Assembly: GCA_004154925.1 (NCBI GenBank) | Contig: QJNS01000121.1 | Span: forward strand, 1-64,000 | Direction of reading: 5' to 3' | DNA length: 64,000 nt | Source of the DNA: Monosporascus cannonballus | Taxonomy: Eukaryota > Ascomycota > Sordariomycetes > Xylariales | In this document: positions 1-11,745 of the stretch, in pieces | Numbering within the stretch: position 1 is the first letter of the stretch | Layout of the letters: each line of letters starts with the position of its first letter | Notes under the pieces: model-generated | The model's database searches: none | Seen by the model: the letters and a program-made list of their open reading frames with translations, nothing else | Told to the model about the DNA's origin: nothing | Translations under genes and position numbers: made by a program

Positions 1-3000
1 TACACCGAAGACTCGAGCTGGGAGGATCAACCCGACTCTACCAGCCCTCCTCAGGCTTCTCCTGCTTGTCGAACATCCGCCAAATTTGAGACACCCCCCG
101 CCAGCATCAGCCATGACAACAGCGATCAATTCGAGACAGCCAACGAGACGAGCGATGCGGCATTTGAGACGGCAGACGAGCATGACGAACGTGACGGAGC
201 TGACGTGGAGACGGACGACTTCCTCACTGGGGCCGAGGACTTCTCGAATGAGGACGACAGCGGGACAGAAACGGAGAGCCCCTCCAAGCGTGGCACCCTC
301 CGGGGAAGACCGCCTAACATCCCAGCTAATCTCGCGCGGAGTCGATCCGCTGATAGCTCAGCTTCGACTGAAGATGAATACTACGGTTATGAGAGCGAGC
401 CGCGGACACCAACAACCTTACCACCGCTACAGCAGAAGTTCCCCCTACGCGTCAGCCGAGGGGGGTTCCGCCGCCCAAGGCAAGGCAGTGAAGATGCCAC
501 CTACCCGGGCAGTCCGGGTAGTGCGCCGAACAATAGTGCCTCGGGGACCCCCCAGAAGCCCACTCAAAGTTTGGCGGCCGAGCTTGGCGATTTCGAGGAC
601 AGCGGCAATGAATCGACTCTGTCGGCTACTCCTAGTAGGAGATCCATCAGAACCAGGACCGCGTCGCCTCCGCCCACCCTTCCACCCTTGCCCAAGCCCG
701 TCATGGTGGACAGCGGCATGATGACCGACCCGCCCCCTGAGCAGAGTCTCCTCTTCCCAGGGAACAGGTCTAACAGACCGGCCTCAGTAGGCACCGTAAT
801 CAGCCGCCCAGCCACAGCTTCTTCGTTCGCCAGCTCCGGAGTACAAGATACCGGGGGGAGTCCGGCTGGGTTCGTGTCTTCACCCCAGCTAGGTCTGTCG
901 ACTGTCCATTCTCAAGGCGTGGAATCTCGGCCTGAAACTGACGTCCATGCCACTGAGGTGGAAGCTATTCGTGCCAACCATGCTGAACAGATGAAGCAGC
1001 TAGCCAGCGAGCATGCCGCCGTCCTGGCTGCTGCACTGGAGAGTCTTCGTGCCGAACATGCAGAGCAGATGCAGCGTCTGAATGATGATCACGCGGCCTC
1101 TGAGGCCGCTTCAAGGGAAGCCGTACAGATCCGCCATGCCGAGGACAATCGCAAATCCGAAGCGGCAGTTAGGGAGGCTCTGACGAAGGAAATCGAAGCG
1201 TTGAAATCAAGCCACGCCGCACAGGCCAGTAAGGCCGCTGCCGACGCTCTCGCCGCCCATGCCGCGGAAGTCAATGCCCTGAAAGCTGTTTACGCAGAAG
1301 AGATTGATGCCCTGAAGGCTGCCCATTCTGAGCAACTGGCGCTCAGGGAAGCAGAGAGCAGGGAATCACATGCGGTGGAGATCGAAGCCCTCGAAATCCA
1401 GCATTCCGAGAAGATTGCGGCCTTGAAGAGAGAGAGTGACGCAGCCCATACTGCTGAACTACAGGCTCTCAGTGCTCAGAAATCCGACGAGCTGTCAGCG
1501 TCCGTAGAAAAAGTACGAGTCGCTCATGCTGCGGAGTTACAGGCCCTCGAAGCCAAGCATTCCGAAGAGATAACGGCTCTGAGGAGAGAGAGCGACGCTG
1601 CTCGCCTGGGCGAGGTAGAAGGTCTTAAGGCCAAGCATCGTGAAGAACTAGCATCCACCAACAAAGAACGCGACGCCGCCCACGCCGCCGAGATACACGC
1701 ACTTAAAGCCACCCACGCCGCAGAATTGTCAAATTCGGTGAAGGTCAAAGATACCGCCCATGCCGCTGAGCTACAGGATCTCAAGGCCAAGCACATGCAA
1801 GAGCTATCAGCAGCGAAGAAATATCTGGTAGATGCACATGTTTCCGAGATTGAAGCTCTTAAGGCTCTCCACACCGAAGAAAGGCTGAATTTACAGAAGG
1901 ATGGTGACGCGGCTCGCGCCGCCGAGATCGCAGCGCTCGTGGCTGCTCATTCGACTCAGCTCGAGCAGGCAAGGAGTGAACTAGCGAATGCTCATACCAA
2001 GGAGCTTGAATCGTTGAAGGCAATGCACACGGAGCAGATTGAGCAAGCTAAACAAGATTTGAGAGCAGCACATGCCGAGCATCTCGAGGCCCTCAAAGAG
2101 GCTCATTTGCGTAAGATTGAGGAGATCAAGAACGATATGAGCGCAACATACTCGCGCGAGCTTGAATCACAAAAGGAGAAACACGCAAAGCAAATGGAAG
2201 AATTGAGGGAGGAACATAAATCCTCGCTCGCTGCGGAAACTGCAGCGCTCCTTGTCCTGCACTCTAAAGAGCTCGAGTCCTCCAAGGCAGAAAGTGAAGC
2301 AACCCGATCAAAGGAACTATCAGCCGCAAGAGAGGCACATGCGCGGGAGATGGAATCGCTGAAGAACCAATACGCCGCGGCTCTTGCCCAGGAGCTGGAA
2401 GGCTTCAAGGCTGCTCTGGCGAAACAGGTCGAGTCATCCAAGGCTGAAGGCGACGCGGCACATACTCAGCAGCTCGAGGCGCTCAATGCTGCACATGCCG
2501 AAATCCTCGAGGCGCATAAACGGGAGAGTGAAATGGCGTTATCACAGGCACTCGGCTCACTCAAGGCCAGTCATGAGAAGCAAATGGAGGAACTACGGAG
2601 CGAGCTTACCGCCAACAAATATATCGAACTAGAGAAGCTGGTGGCAGGTCATTCCAGGGAATTGGAGACCTTAAGGATGGAGAGCGAGTCTTCTCGTGCG
2701 CAGGTATTAGAAGATATCACGAACACCAAATCACAGGAACTTGAAAAGCTTCGAAGCGAGAAGGACATGGCTCATTCCCGAGAGCTCAGGAATCTCAAAG
2801 AAGAGCATGCTGCAGTGCTTGCGCGAGATCTTGAGGCCTTGCGAAAGGAACTTGGCGAGACGCACGTGAAGGAACTGCAAGTCGTCAGGGAGGAACATGC
2901 TGCAGTACTGGCAAGGGAACTTGAGGCTGCTGAGACAGAGCACGCTACATCACGCGCCCAAGAACTCAAGGCTCTCGAGGACAAGCATCAGGCCACACTC

Positions 3001-5440
3001 GTGAAGGAATTACGGGCACTTGCTAGCGAGCGCAATGCAGCGCACTCCAAAGAAATGGAGGAACTGAAGGCTGCCCATGCTGCATCAATGGACGCCCTGC
3101 GAGATGAACAGCAGAGAACACTGAACGACGCTATCAAGAACCTCAAGGAGGACCACACCCGGGAGCTCGATGCGTTGCTCATATCGCATGATACCATTCA
3201 GGCTGAGGCTATTGAGGCATTGAGAGCTAGTCATGCCGAGCAATTGGATCAGATAAAGCGCGACAACAGGATGACACTTTCGCGGGAACTCGATGCGGCC
3301 AATGCTCGTCATAGGCAAATGCTCGAATCGCAGAAACAGGAAAGCTCCGCTAAGATGGAGAAGCTACTAGCGAGCCACACCTCAGAGCTTGAGGCTCTAC
3401 GAAAGTCATCCCCTCTCACCCCGCCAGCCCTCCACATATCTGCTATTAGCGCTGTTGAAACTGAACCAGTTGAATCGACTGATGAATGGGGTCCAAGGCG
3501 GGAGGCTGTCACTATCTCTCCGGAAACAGATCGCCCACGAACGCCACAGCCCGCTGCCTCTATATTGCTCGGGAAAAAGACCTGTGGTGGCGCGGATGAA
3601 TCGCCCCTGGTCGCTGAGGACGAGACGCGACAGTCTCCAAGCGTCCACAAGGAGCCGGAGACACCAGAGTCTCAGCGTCCATTCAAGGAGATATCGACTA
3701 ACGCCGATGCCAGACATGCGCGTAGAGCAGCCGTTCTCACCGTCGACCACAGCTCTCAGACAAACCTTACAGCTGAATCGCTTGAGCGGATGATGGCAAA
3801 GCACGAGCGGCAGTTGCCTCAGGACTCGACCACTACAACAATCCCTCCCGGCGGGGTCACAGTCACTCCCTTTGGAGACGTCGTATCCCCACTGGCCGTG
3901 CCTGGCGATATGGCCTCCTCTCCGACGATGCATGGCACTCGTTCCCAGGAAAGCATCGGTAGCATTGCACATGCGAAAAACCGGATGGGCGACTCGGGCG
4001 CAGTTTCTACACCAGAACCAATACCTGCACGACGTCCGGACAGTGCCGCTAGCGGTCGTGCATCGGTGCTGGGTCGACCGCCTTTGCCTACTAATCACAG
4101 AGAGGCTATTGAGGCTGCACGAACAAATTCCTCTAGTGGTGGCAAAGGGACGATGGGTCCTCCGCTGTTTCCCGCGTCTGCTTATAAGACTCCGACGTCG
4201 CGACCCCGAACTCCAAGCAACCGGCCGTTATCGCCGTCGTCTCTAAAAGGCACGCCAACCCCGAGACCTGCCAGAGCTCAGCTAACGCGTGGATTTTCAG
4301 AGGTGCATTCCCCTACAAAGATGCCGGCTCGCAGCAGACAGTCGTCGGTATCGTCGTTCACTTCTGAGATCGAAACACGGTTCAACATACGGGGCGATAT
4401 GGGCATGGAGTCGACCGGCTTTGGGCCCAACACGGACCCCCGCATGATCCAAGCAATCACACAGACGATGATCGGCGAATACTTGTGGAAATACACGCGG
4501 AAGGTAGGCCGTGGCGAAATGTCGGAAAAGAGACACAGAAGGTACTTCTGGGTGCATCCTTACACTAAGACTCTGTACTGGAGCGATCGTGACCCGTCTA
4601 CCGCTGGCCGCTCTGAGTTGAGGGCCAAGAGTGTCCTAATCGAGGCTGTGCGTGTCGTCACCGACGATAACCCTATGCCCCCGGGGCTTCACCGCAAGAG
4701 CCTCATAATCATATCTCCTGGGCGCACTATCAAGTTCACCTGTACGACCGGGCAACGACACGAAACGTGGTTCAATGCCCTCTCGTACCTCTTACTCCGC
4801 ACTAACGACGATCACCAGCCCGACGCGGAGGGGGTCGCGGGTAACATGACTCAGGAAGATGTGGACGAATTTAACCCTTCGCTTCACAATAGAGCCCCAA
4901 ATACCAACAGGCCGAAGGCGCCTCCCTCGCTGTCTTCGTACAACTCGAGGACAACCCGTAACGAGTCGCCCAACATCGACTTGGCGTCCATGAGCATCCC
5001 CACACTGACTCCTACGCACGAGAGAGGGACTGCTCGACCTGGCACCTTATCGCGGCTAAGCGGGTACTGGAAGTCGGGGACGATCAGCGGTACCTTGGGC
5101 AGCCTCAGGAGCCGGAGCAGTGTCGCCAACGATACTGCCATATACGATGCTAGTGAAGTACATGACAGTGCCGAGGATCTGAGGCAAATGATTGAGCAGC
5201 AAGACAGGGAGGCTGACAGACTCGAAAATGTCAGAGCCTGTTGCGACGGTAAGTCATATTAAGCGCCTTCAGAAAAATGCAGACGCTAATAGAACTGTAG
5301 GGAAGCATGATGTCGGCACTTTGTCACACAGCTCGAAGCGTAGTCGCCTCTCCAGCCTACATACGCATTCGCACACACACGGTCATCCAGGCCCCTCCAG
5401 TTCTCCTACGCCAACGGGCACTCTCCGTTCTCGGCCGTAG
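1..5440 (+). CDS. apsA: ApsA/Num1-type cortical anchor protein, 5' partial, two visible exons
   Basis: Family role: ApsA (Aspergillus) and Num1 (yeast) are cell-cortex proteins that bind membrane phosphoinositide through a C-terminal PH domain and support dynein-dependent nuclear migration. Seen: the frame is open from base 1 (5' end outside the window) to 5,248. An intron at 5,249-5,300 (GTAAGT donor, CTAAT branch, TAG acceptor) leads to exon 2 at 5,301-5,440, ending in TAG. This gives 1,795 visible residues (numbered from base 1). Residues ~1-310 are acidic and Ser/Pro-rich with FET-type motifs; ~317-1140 are coiled coil; ~1141-1480 are Ser/Pro-rich; ~1482-1601 are the PH domain (GEYLWKYTRKVGRGEMSEKR, YFWVHPYTKTLYWSD). 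The C-terminal tail runs across the splice junction. Without splicing the protein would stop four codons past the junction; the spliced tail continues CDGKHDVG, as I recall for this family. The N-terminal domain is missing. Identity is strong from the PH domain plus coiled-coil layout. Confidence 0.93.
1369..3042 (+). repeat. Coding tandem array in apsA: eighteen 26-residue units, then three 30-residue units
   Basis: Counted by hand in the protein: units beginning H/R/L-x-x-E-[LI]-x-x-L start every 78 bases from 1,369 to 2,772 (18 units), without a register slip. Three 90-base units follow from 2,773 to 3,042. A typical unit is HAAELQALEAKHSEEITALR plus six more residues, often ending in D/S-A-A. 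The nucleotide copies are clearly diverged, so the period is kept at protein level. The units are predicted long coiled coil. Num1 and ApsA are known to have internal repeats, but I do not know this unit length in the published proteins. Confidence 0.85.
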
Positions 5441-8400
5441 CAAGGGCTCATAAATCGCACAAACTATCCCTCCTTTATGAGAGCACAACTTCCACCAGAC
5501 ACGATCGTCACTCCCGTTCTACATTATTGGGACTTTCCACCCTAACGAAGACCAGCTACGGACTCTGACGACTTTGATGACTTTCATTTCAGCTTTCCTT
5601 TGCATGTCATATTTGGTTCGTAATCATCTCATCAGGCTCTCACATCAAGCCTGCTTTAAACTGCATCACTGGTCTGCATCCGGGCAGTGCGTTACTACCG
5701 GCATACTCAAACGCATTTTCTTGGTTTTTCTGGAGTATGAGGAGACGACAAAAAGCCTTTCCAGATGGCATATACTCTTACACTATCGGAGACCGCCCAG
5801 TGCGAAATCAACATCTGTTTAGTTCCGCGGGACGCTTGAGAGAAGGGGATACATGTGGGCGAGCCGCAAGCCCCAGAAAGGGGTCAAGGATCTGGCGCTG
5901 AAGGCGGTATTGTCTCGGATCCTAGGTTCTATTCTTGGCTTAACACCCCATCCCGGAGCGTTTGAAGAGGCTGGTTGGCGGCGTCTATTGTCGTGTAACA
6001 CTTGATAAGAGATTGTCACAGATCAAACGACTGAATGCGACTTAGTTAGAAATATTAGAGCTTTCGTTAATTTTATGCATTAGTACCTCCCCCCCTTCTT
6101 TTCTTGCTCGGTCGGTTCCTTAGTGCCATGGGAAAACGGCCATCTCTGCGTCGCCCCAACACCACCGGTTGACTCAAGCAATGTCCAGGTTGTTTGTACT
6201 GTGCTGTCTTTCCCAATTGACTGAATGCGTTTACAGGAATCGTTTGCTATGTATAATGTCTGCAGTAGTGGTGAAGTCCAAAATAACATATACTCAGGTC
6301 TTCTTTTTACTCCAAGAAAAATCGTCCATCAGTGACTGTTCTTTCCCTGTTTCATAGCGAGGCTGTGTCGAAGCACTTTATAGCAACCTACCCACTGCAG
6401 CACAAGTGAATATTTCAGGGGCTCCGAAGTGTCTGTTGGTCCCAGAAAGCAAGTACATCCGCTTACCTCTGCTCCTGTTTGTCTTCGCCCAAGCCCTAGT
6501 ACTGTCCGGGTCCGTCCACTCTTCATTTCATTAGCGACCTTCACCAACACGCAGGATCCATGGTCTCCTCGCGATCAGATCTATGCGAAGATCGCAATGA
6601 CGAAAGGGACCCGAGGCCGCCGTAGAATTCGCAGCGTTTCGGAATGGCTTGCTCTCGTCCGTAGGCTTTCGGGAAAGGGGGTTTTGCAGTCGACCCTGCT
6701 CTGTTTCGTGTCGATATCACTCAATCATATCAGCAACGGTATACGGGTGTTCTATATCTTCCAAGCGCCAGAATGCACGAGCAGGCACTTACATCTTCGC
6801 AATGCAGGCCATGTATGCAGTCTTGCTCCCAAAGCGATGCATTTGTAGGAACTTCTCGAAGGGGGTTGTGGATTAACGTCAGGAGTTGCTTGCTGCCCCC
6901 GCCATTTTGTACCGTGAGTGCATATTTCCCAATAGGCGGTTGGAAGCATTCTCTCTGTTTCAGGGGCGTGAAAGTAGCATAGGATATCCTCGAGGAGAGT
7001 TTGGCAGGGTACGTGCCCCTGATGAGAGATGGCCCAACTCCTGGTCGTGTTAGAATAAGGGACCTAGGACGGGTCCTTCGCTTATAGTTGTGGCTGGAGT
7101 ACCTACCGTATATCCCCTTTTACTACCCTCGGAGGGTGTGGGAACACCGTCTAACAAGCTCTACTTCATATGACATAGGCGACGGAGAGATTCAGCTGGT
7201 GGTAGCACGAGATGGCATGAGTTTTTTGCGTTAGGTTTACTAGAAGCAATTGGACAAGGAATCGTACCTGGACCACGCTGGCGTGCCTATGATCGGTCTA
7301 GATGCTTCCCCACTTAAACGATCATCGATGGGATCTCACACTTATCCGCACCGGGCACGGAGGTGGTGTAGGTGAGCAGCCACGCAAGATCTAACTGCAG
7401 GCCGAAAGAAGCAACTCAATACATAACTGATAGGTAACGGTGGATGTTATTTGATAGCCCGCTATCGGCGGACGGAGGGCGACGATCGGACAAGGCATTT
7501 GTTTCATCAGCTGTCGCGCGCCACGGGGTGTGGAGCGTCGCTCAATCCCTTGTTCCTACACTTCATCGTCGACCACTAAATCCCATAATCAAGGGCAGGC
7601 CGCTGGTTAGTAGTGCTGCCGGGGGACGGCCAGGCATTCTTCATAGAACTGGGAATTAATCCCCAGGGGAGCGAAGTAGAGAGCCAACTTAGGGTTGCGG
7701 TGTTGTGTGGGTTGCTGCGTCTGGACGCAGAGCTTTCTGCTTCTCAAAAGTCGTAGCACAAGCTCGAATGAACTATCCAGCAGCGTAGCCCGAAGGATAA
7801 GTCCTCGATTTCCAGTCCGAGGGAATTGGGAGAAGATGGGGTTGTATTGTGTCCTTCTGTGTGCAGTGACCTGTGCATTTCTGTTGTGCATTCTCATCTG
7901 TTAAGACGTAGGCATCTACCTTCAGCACCCAACAAAGCCGCTCAGGGGTTCTTGTGGAAAGGGCAGAAGCCCGATGGAAGACAGTTGTATAACAGAGAAC
8001 CTTGCGGGCGGGATCCTCCTCTGCATTCCAGACAAAGCGCGGCCGGCCATTATTCTAAGGCGGGTTCCGTCCTTCCCATGAGAAGCCATTTTCCGCATAT
8101 TAGTGACTCGAGGTATATATGGATATACCCAAAGATCACCGCCGAGGACGTATGTTCCGGAGGGCGGTGCCGTGACAAGGGAATCACCCAACGAAACAGC
8201 ACAACCGTGAAGGCCGCTGGAAGCTATTTGCAGTACTGACTCATAGCGGGATACTGCTAGGAAATTATCATCATGTGTATAAGCTGCATTTCGAACGGTG
8301 CGTATGGACACTCCAAATCAGAGATGGGGAGTAACATCTCGAATGGCACGCACCAAGGAATCCTCCAAGCATACAAGCTGCGGCCAGTGTTCGGCGCTAT

Positions 8401-8653
8401 TCACCTGTACGTGCGGTAAGTGCGAATGTTCGGATAATTTCGTCGACAGCGGTCCAGGACAACGTAATAGATACAAGGTGATAGGTTTTTCGGTTGCGGG
8501 TAAGCCGTCAATACGCAATAGGGAGTCTATAGGTGTCTATTAGTTTGTTCAGAGTAGCTATAAGGAAGAATCAGAGAGCTATCTATCGATATATATATGC
8601 TATATTTGGAAACACCAGTCATCACATCAAATTCGGGTGTGTATCAATCAGGA
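5441..8653. other. Gene-poor interval with normal base composition
   Basis: It lies between the tail-to-tail ends of apsA and the Kre9-like gene, so it must hold both 3' UTRs. I found no recognisable protein domain, tRNA or terminal repeats. All open frames are under about 140 codons, overlap one another on both strands and show no family signature. The DNA has no RIP-like composition. A short Cys-rich frame near 8,304-8,543 has no supporting context. An unrecognised non-coding RNA or a heavily spliced gene cannot be excluded. Confidence 0.6.
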
Positions 8654-9822
8654 TTACTTATCATTCCGCCGGCCTATGTCATCCGGTGTCTCATACACTA
8701 CAGGTGAATGAGGGTCAGGTGTCGTCGCCGGTCCATCCCCAGCCTCCGCTGCTCCAGCCTCGTCCACGTCCTCGGTAGCTTCGGCCGCTGTATCTGTAAT
8801 CCCGGATACGGCGGGGGCGGCAGTAGGGAAATGCGCCGGTGGAGGAATTACGAAAGAACCCCCCGTTGCATCCAACTCGCCGGCGAACACGCGCTGCCCT
8901 GGAGTATCCAAATGTTTATAATCCGGCGCCTCATGTATCGTGTTCGGAGCCTGCAGCTCGGAGATGCCCGTGTCGTTCGTCTGTTGGAAGTCGGTAACCG
9001 GCTCTGCCTCCTTTGATACGGGAGCCTCGGCTTTACTCCCCTCCTCGCCCTCCTCTTTGGTCTTATCTTCTTTCTTCTTCGTGCCCGCTGCTCTCTTTCC
9101 CATCCTGAACAGCAGGAACCCGAGAGCAGCGAGCAGGGCTAACCCGCCGACTGCCGCTCCGATGCCTATTCCCGCCTTCGCACCTGCACCAAGCCCGGTC
9201 GACGATGACGACGGCTCATCGGTCTGAGAAGACGGTTCGCTGGGAGCGGGGGTCCCTGTAGTCGTGGATGTTGTTGACTGCGTGGACCCTCCGGAAGTGG
9301 TGACGAACGACGATGTAGTGACAGATGCTGATGGCGAAGAAGGAGGTTGTGATGACTAGCATACATTAGCGAGCGACCCTTTCCCTGGTTCTGAGCCGTG
9401 TGACCTACTCCTTTGCTACCATCTCCTGCCTTAACAAGGTTGAATTGACGGGAAAAGGCAGTCGACCCATCAGCGGCCGAGGCCATCAGCATGTAATGTC
9501 CAACTGGAAGATCGCCTGGTGGCGTCCAATCCACCCCATTATAAGTAGTGGTGCAGGCCTGGGTAAGGTCATTGACGACCCAGACGTCGCAGATAATGTC
9601 AAATAGGTGGTAGATATTGTTACTAGCCTCGGAGCCGCTGACCACGGTGACCTTGACATTAGGGGCGTCAGTAGACCATCGTACGTTGTACGAGGTGCCC
9701 ATCTCGAGTTCCCGTGGCAGGTCGCCCTCGAAACTGACATCTGCGGCAACTTGTATGAAGAGGAGGAGGCTGCTAAGCAGCACCGACCCTGCGGCCCTGT
9801 TCCAACTCGCTCGATACATCAT
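8654..9822 (-). CDS. Membrane-anchored Kre9/Knh1-like surface protein with Ser/Thr stalk and cytoplasmic tail
   Basis: Two exons, 9,822-9,409 and 9,355-8,654; the intron at 9,408-9,356 has a GTAGGT donor, CTAAT branch and TAG acceptor and is phase 0. Product 371 residues. Residues 1-27 are a signal peptide ending VAA. About 28-130 is a beta-sandwich ectodomain resembling the Kre9/Knh1 N-terminal family (MGTSYNVRW, YNGVDWTPPGDLPVGHYMLM, S-R-Q-F-N-L), with two cysteines at 78 and 90 that may pair. About 139-191 is a Ser/Thr/Pro-rich stalk likely to be O-glycosylated. About 199-221 is a Gly/Ala/Leu-rich membrane helix. It is followed by a basic stop-transfer stretch (RMGKRAAGTKKK) and a ~150-residue acidic tail. 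The start is the tandem ATG ATG at 9,822/9,819, because the frame upstream has no ATG and the signal peptide begins here. By analogy it is a cell-wall or surface protein; its exact function is unknown. It borders the transposon block. Confidence 0.85.
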
Positions 9823-10504
9823 GGTCAAGCGAACAAAAAAATGGCGTGCATCTCTCAACCCCTGGGTTTATGGGATTGGAATGGGGTGAACAACTATTCG
9901 TGAAAGAGTAAAGTTTTATATATTAGCGGCGAGCTACGACGGCGTAAGGGGCGGGTGTTTCCCACCATGGGTGTTGAGCTCGTGTTGGACGTGCACGGGA
10001 TCTCTTTCATGACCTTCATGATCGCCGTCTTGTGGAATTACAGCAACCAGGATTTGCTGCAATACAGAAGGATTTGACAAACAAGCAGTGGGGCCGTCGT
10101 GGGGATGCCTGGTCATATGTATCCGGTGATGCGGCGGTCGGTTTGGGAAATCGATCACTCCAATTTCAAATCAGAGTGTCGGGGCACTTTAATAACAACA
10201 TATCAACGCGTTGGAACCTTTTCAATGAACGATTCGTATAATATACAATATTGCCCTTGTTTTAACGCATTAAGGAACGAAAGGAGTGAACGAAAGTTAT
10301 TATCTGTGTAATTTTTTTTTCCCTTCTTAGGAACCGATTTTCCGAGTACGAAAAATAACTACCATGGCAGCATAGAGCTTGCCTCGTCGCGATCAGTACC
10401 CATTTTAGAGGTTATGGGTGCGCCTGCTGCGCTGCAGGGGCAGCTACATTAAACACTCGACAATGCCCCCTCACCTTCTCAACGTCCCAGATTTTCTCAT
10501 AGTA
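9823..10504. other. Upstream region of the Kre9-like gene and edge of gene space
   Basis: It holds the presumed promoter and 5' UTR of the minus-strand gene. Composition is normal up to about 10,500. The last part (10,320-10,500) has a long T run followed by a GC-balanced stretch, then the sequence turns abruptly AT-rich. No gene is recognised. Confidence 0.6.
9913..9924 (-). promoter_or_regulatory. Putative TATA box of the Kre9-like gene
   Basis: On the minus strand the sequence reads AATATATAAAAC, about 90-100 bases upstream of the ATG at 9,822. Position and sequence fit a TATA element, but no transcription start can be seen directly. Confidence 0.4.
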
Positions 10505-11253
10505 TATGCACAAACCCACCTATTTGTAACAAATTAACAAAAAAAATACGTTTAAAAATTAATGGCCTGTTATTAAATATATATATATTAGAATAAAAAA
10601 ACCTCATTTCCAATAATTTAAAATATAAAATATAACTTACTATATTTTTAAGAATATAAAAATAAAAAGCTTTAATAAAATGATAATTTTAAATATATCG
10701 GTTTGTACAGAACTATTAAAAGGATTTGAGAAAATGATTGCTAATTAAAAATCTTATTTAATGTTAAATTTTATCCAGGTTTTCAAATTTTTTAAAAAAA
10801 ATTTAATTACGCATAGATTTATTATATAAATATAAAAAAATGGTCTCGAGGAGTTTCTTACTTAACTGCGGACAAGGACTTCCAATGCACCTTGGCGTTG
10901 AAACTGCTGATCTTTTAGGTCATGTAGTAGAATAACTAGTTCTTTTTATTCCCTTATAATAAAAAATATAAAATAATACCGAAATAAAGAATAAAGAAGT
11001 ATACGAAATAGAACAGTTTTCGATATATATAAAAATCCGGATTTATCCAATACTTAATTAAGTAAAAAAATGCTTAACTTTTAAAAATACTTAAATATAT
11101 TCAAAAAAAACTTATAAATATTCAGCGCTTATTAAAAAGATTTTATTAATAATATCGAAAATATTTTACAGTGTATTTAAGTTGACGGTTAATCAATCGT
11201 AACCTGAAGCATAGACCAGTTAATTCGCTTAATAATCTGTAGTAGTATTGTTA
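10505..11253. other. AT-rich border stretch with one GC-balanced island
   Basis: No domain or terminal repeat was recognised. An island at about 10,841-10,935 has near-normal composition in an otherwise AT-only context. It may be a fragment of former unique sequence or a mobile-element remnant. Confidence 0.4.
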
Positions 11254-11745
11254 CAATCTAAGCTAAGACCGGCTATAAGAAACTGTCGGATCCATACAAA
11301 CGAGTCACGTGATTTGGATCTTTCTTGGCGTCAAGATTTAAGTAAATTTCTACGAAATTAATTACATTCAATAGGATTAGATCTGTAATAACTTTAAAAT
11401 CCGGTAAGAAATTAATTAGTTTATATAAGATACATATTTTCGTTATTTTTATAATTTAAATAATAGTAATTTATAAAAAAATCTCGTGATTTAAGATAAT
11501 TTTGAAATTGCTAATCATAATTCATTATTATATTTATAACTTAAAATTTTAGTCGTTATATATTATAAATATTTATTTAATAATATTGTTAAATTGTAAT
11601 TAAGATTATTAATAATATATTTATTAATTAACGGTAAATTAGAGATATCTTAGGAATAATATAGGTTTAAACAAAATATAATAATAATCTCGTTTAATTA
11701 AGAAAACAGTCGTGTCGATACTTAAATCTGTAATTATATATTTTG
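11254..11745 (+). repeat. Probable 5' LTR of gypsy element X
   Basis: It starts TGTTACAATC, matching the A-family LTR start TGTTACGACC allowing RIP-type changes, and holds GTCACGTGATTTG, shared in part with the LTR at 63,172-63,558. The 3' boundary is not sharp. No partner LTR was found in the window. Confidence 0.45.

Noticed and set aside
86..5141. Many open frames of 60-230 codons on the other frames and strand inside apsA
   Set aside because: They overlap the long apsA frame, are Ser/Ala/Arg-rich by-products of its codon pattern and have no family signature.
8298..8543. Short Cys-rich frame (CTCGKCEC) that looked like a small secreted or metal-binding protein
   Set aside because: It has no signal peptide and no supporting context, the antisense strand is equally open, and a GTAAGT inside it has no plausible acceptor.
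9823..9858. Upstream extension of the Kre9-like protein to 9,858
   Set aside because: The extension would begin at TTG, not ATG, and would bury the signal peptide behind extra residues; the ATG pair at 9,822/9,819 fits better.
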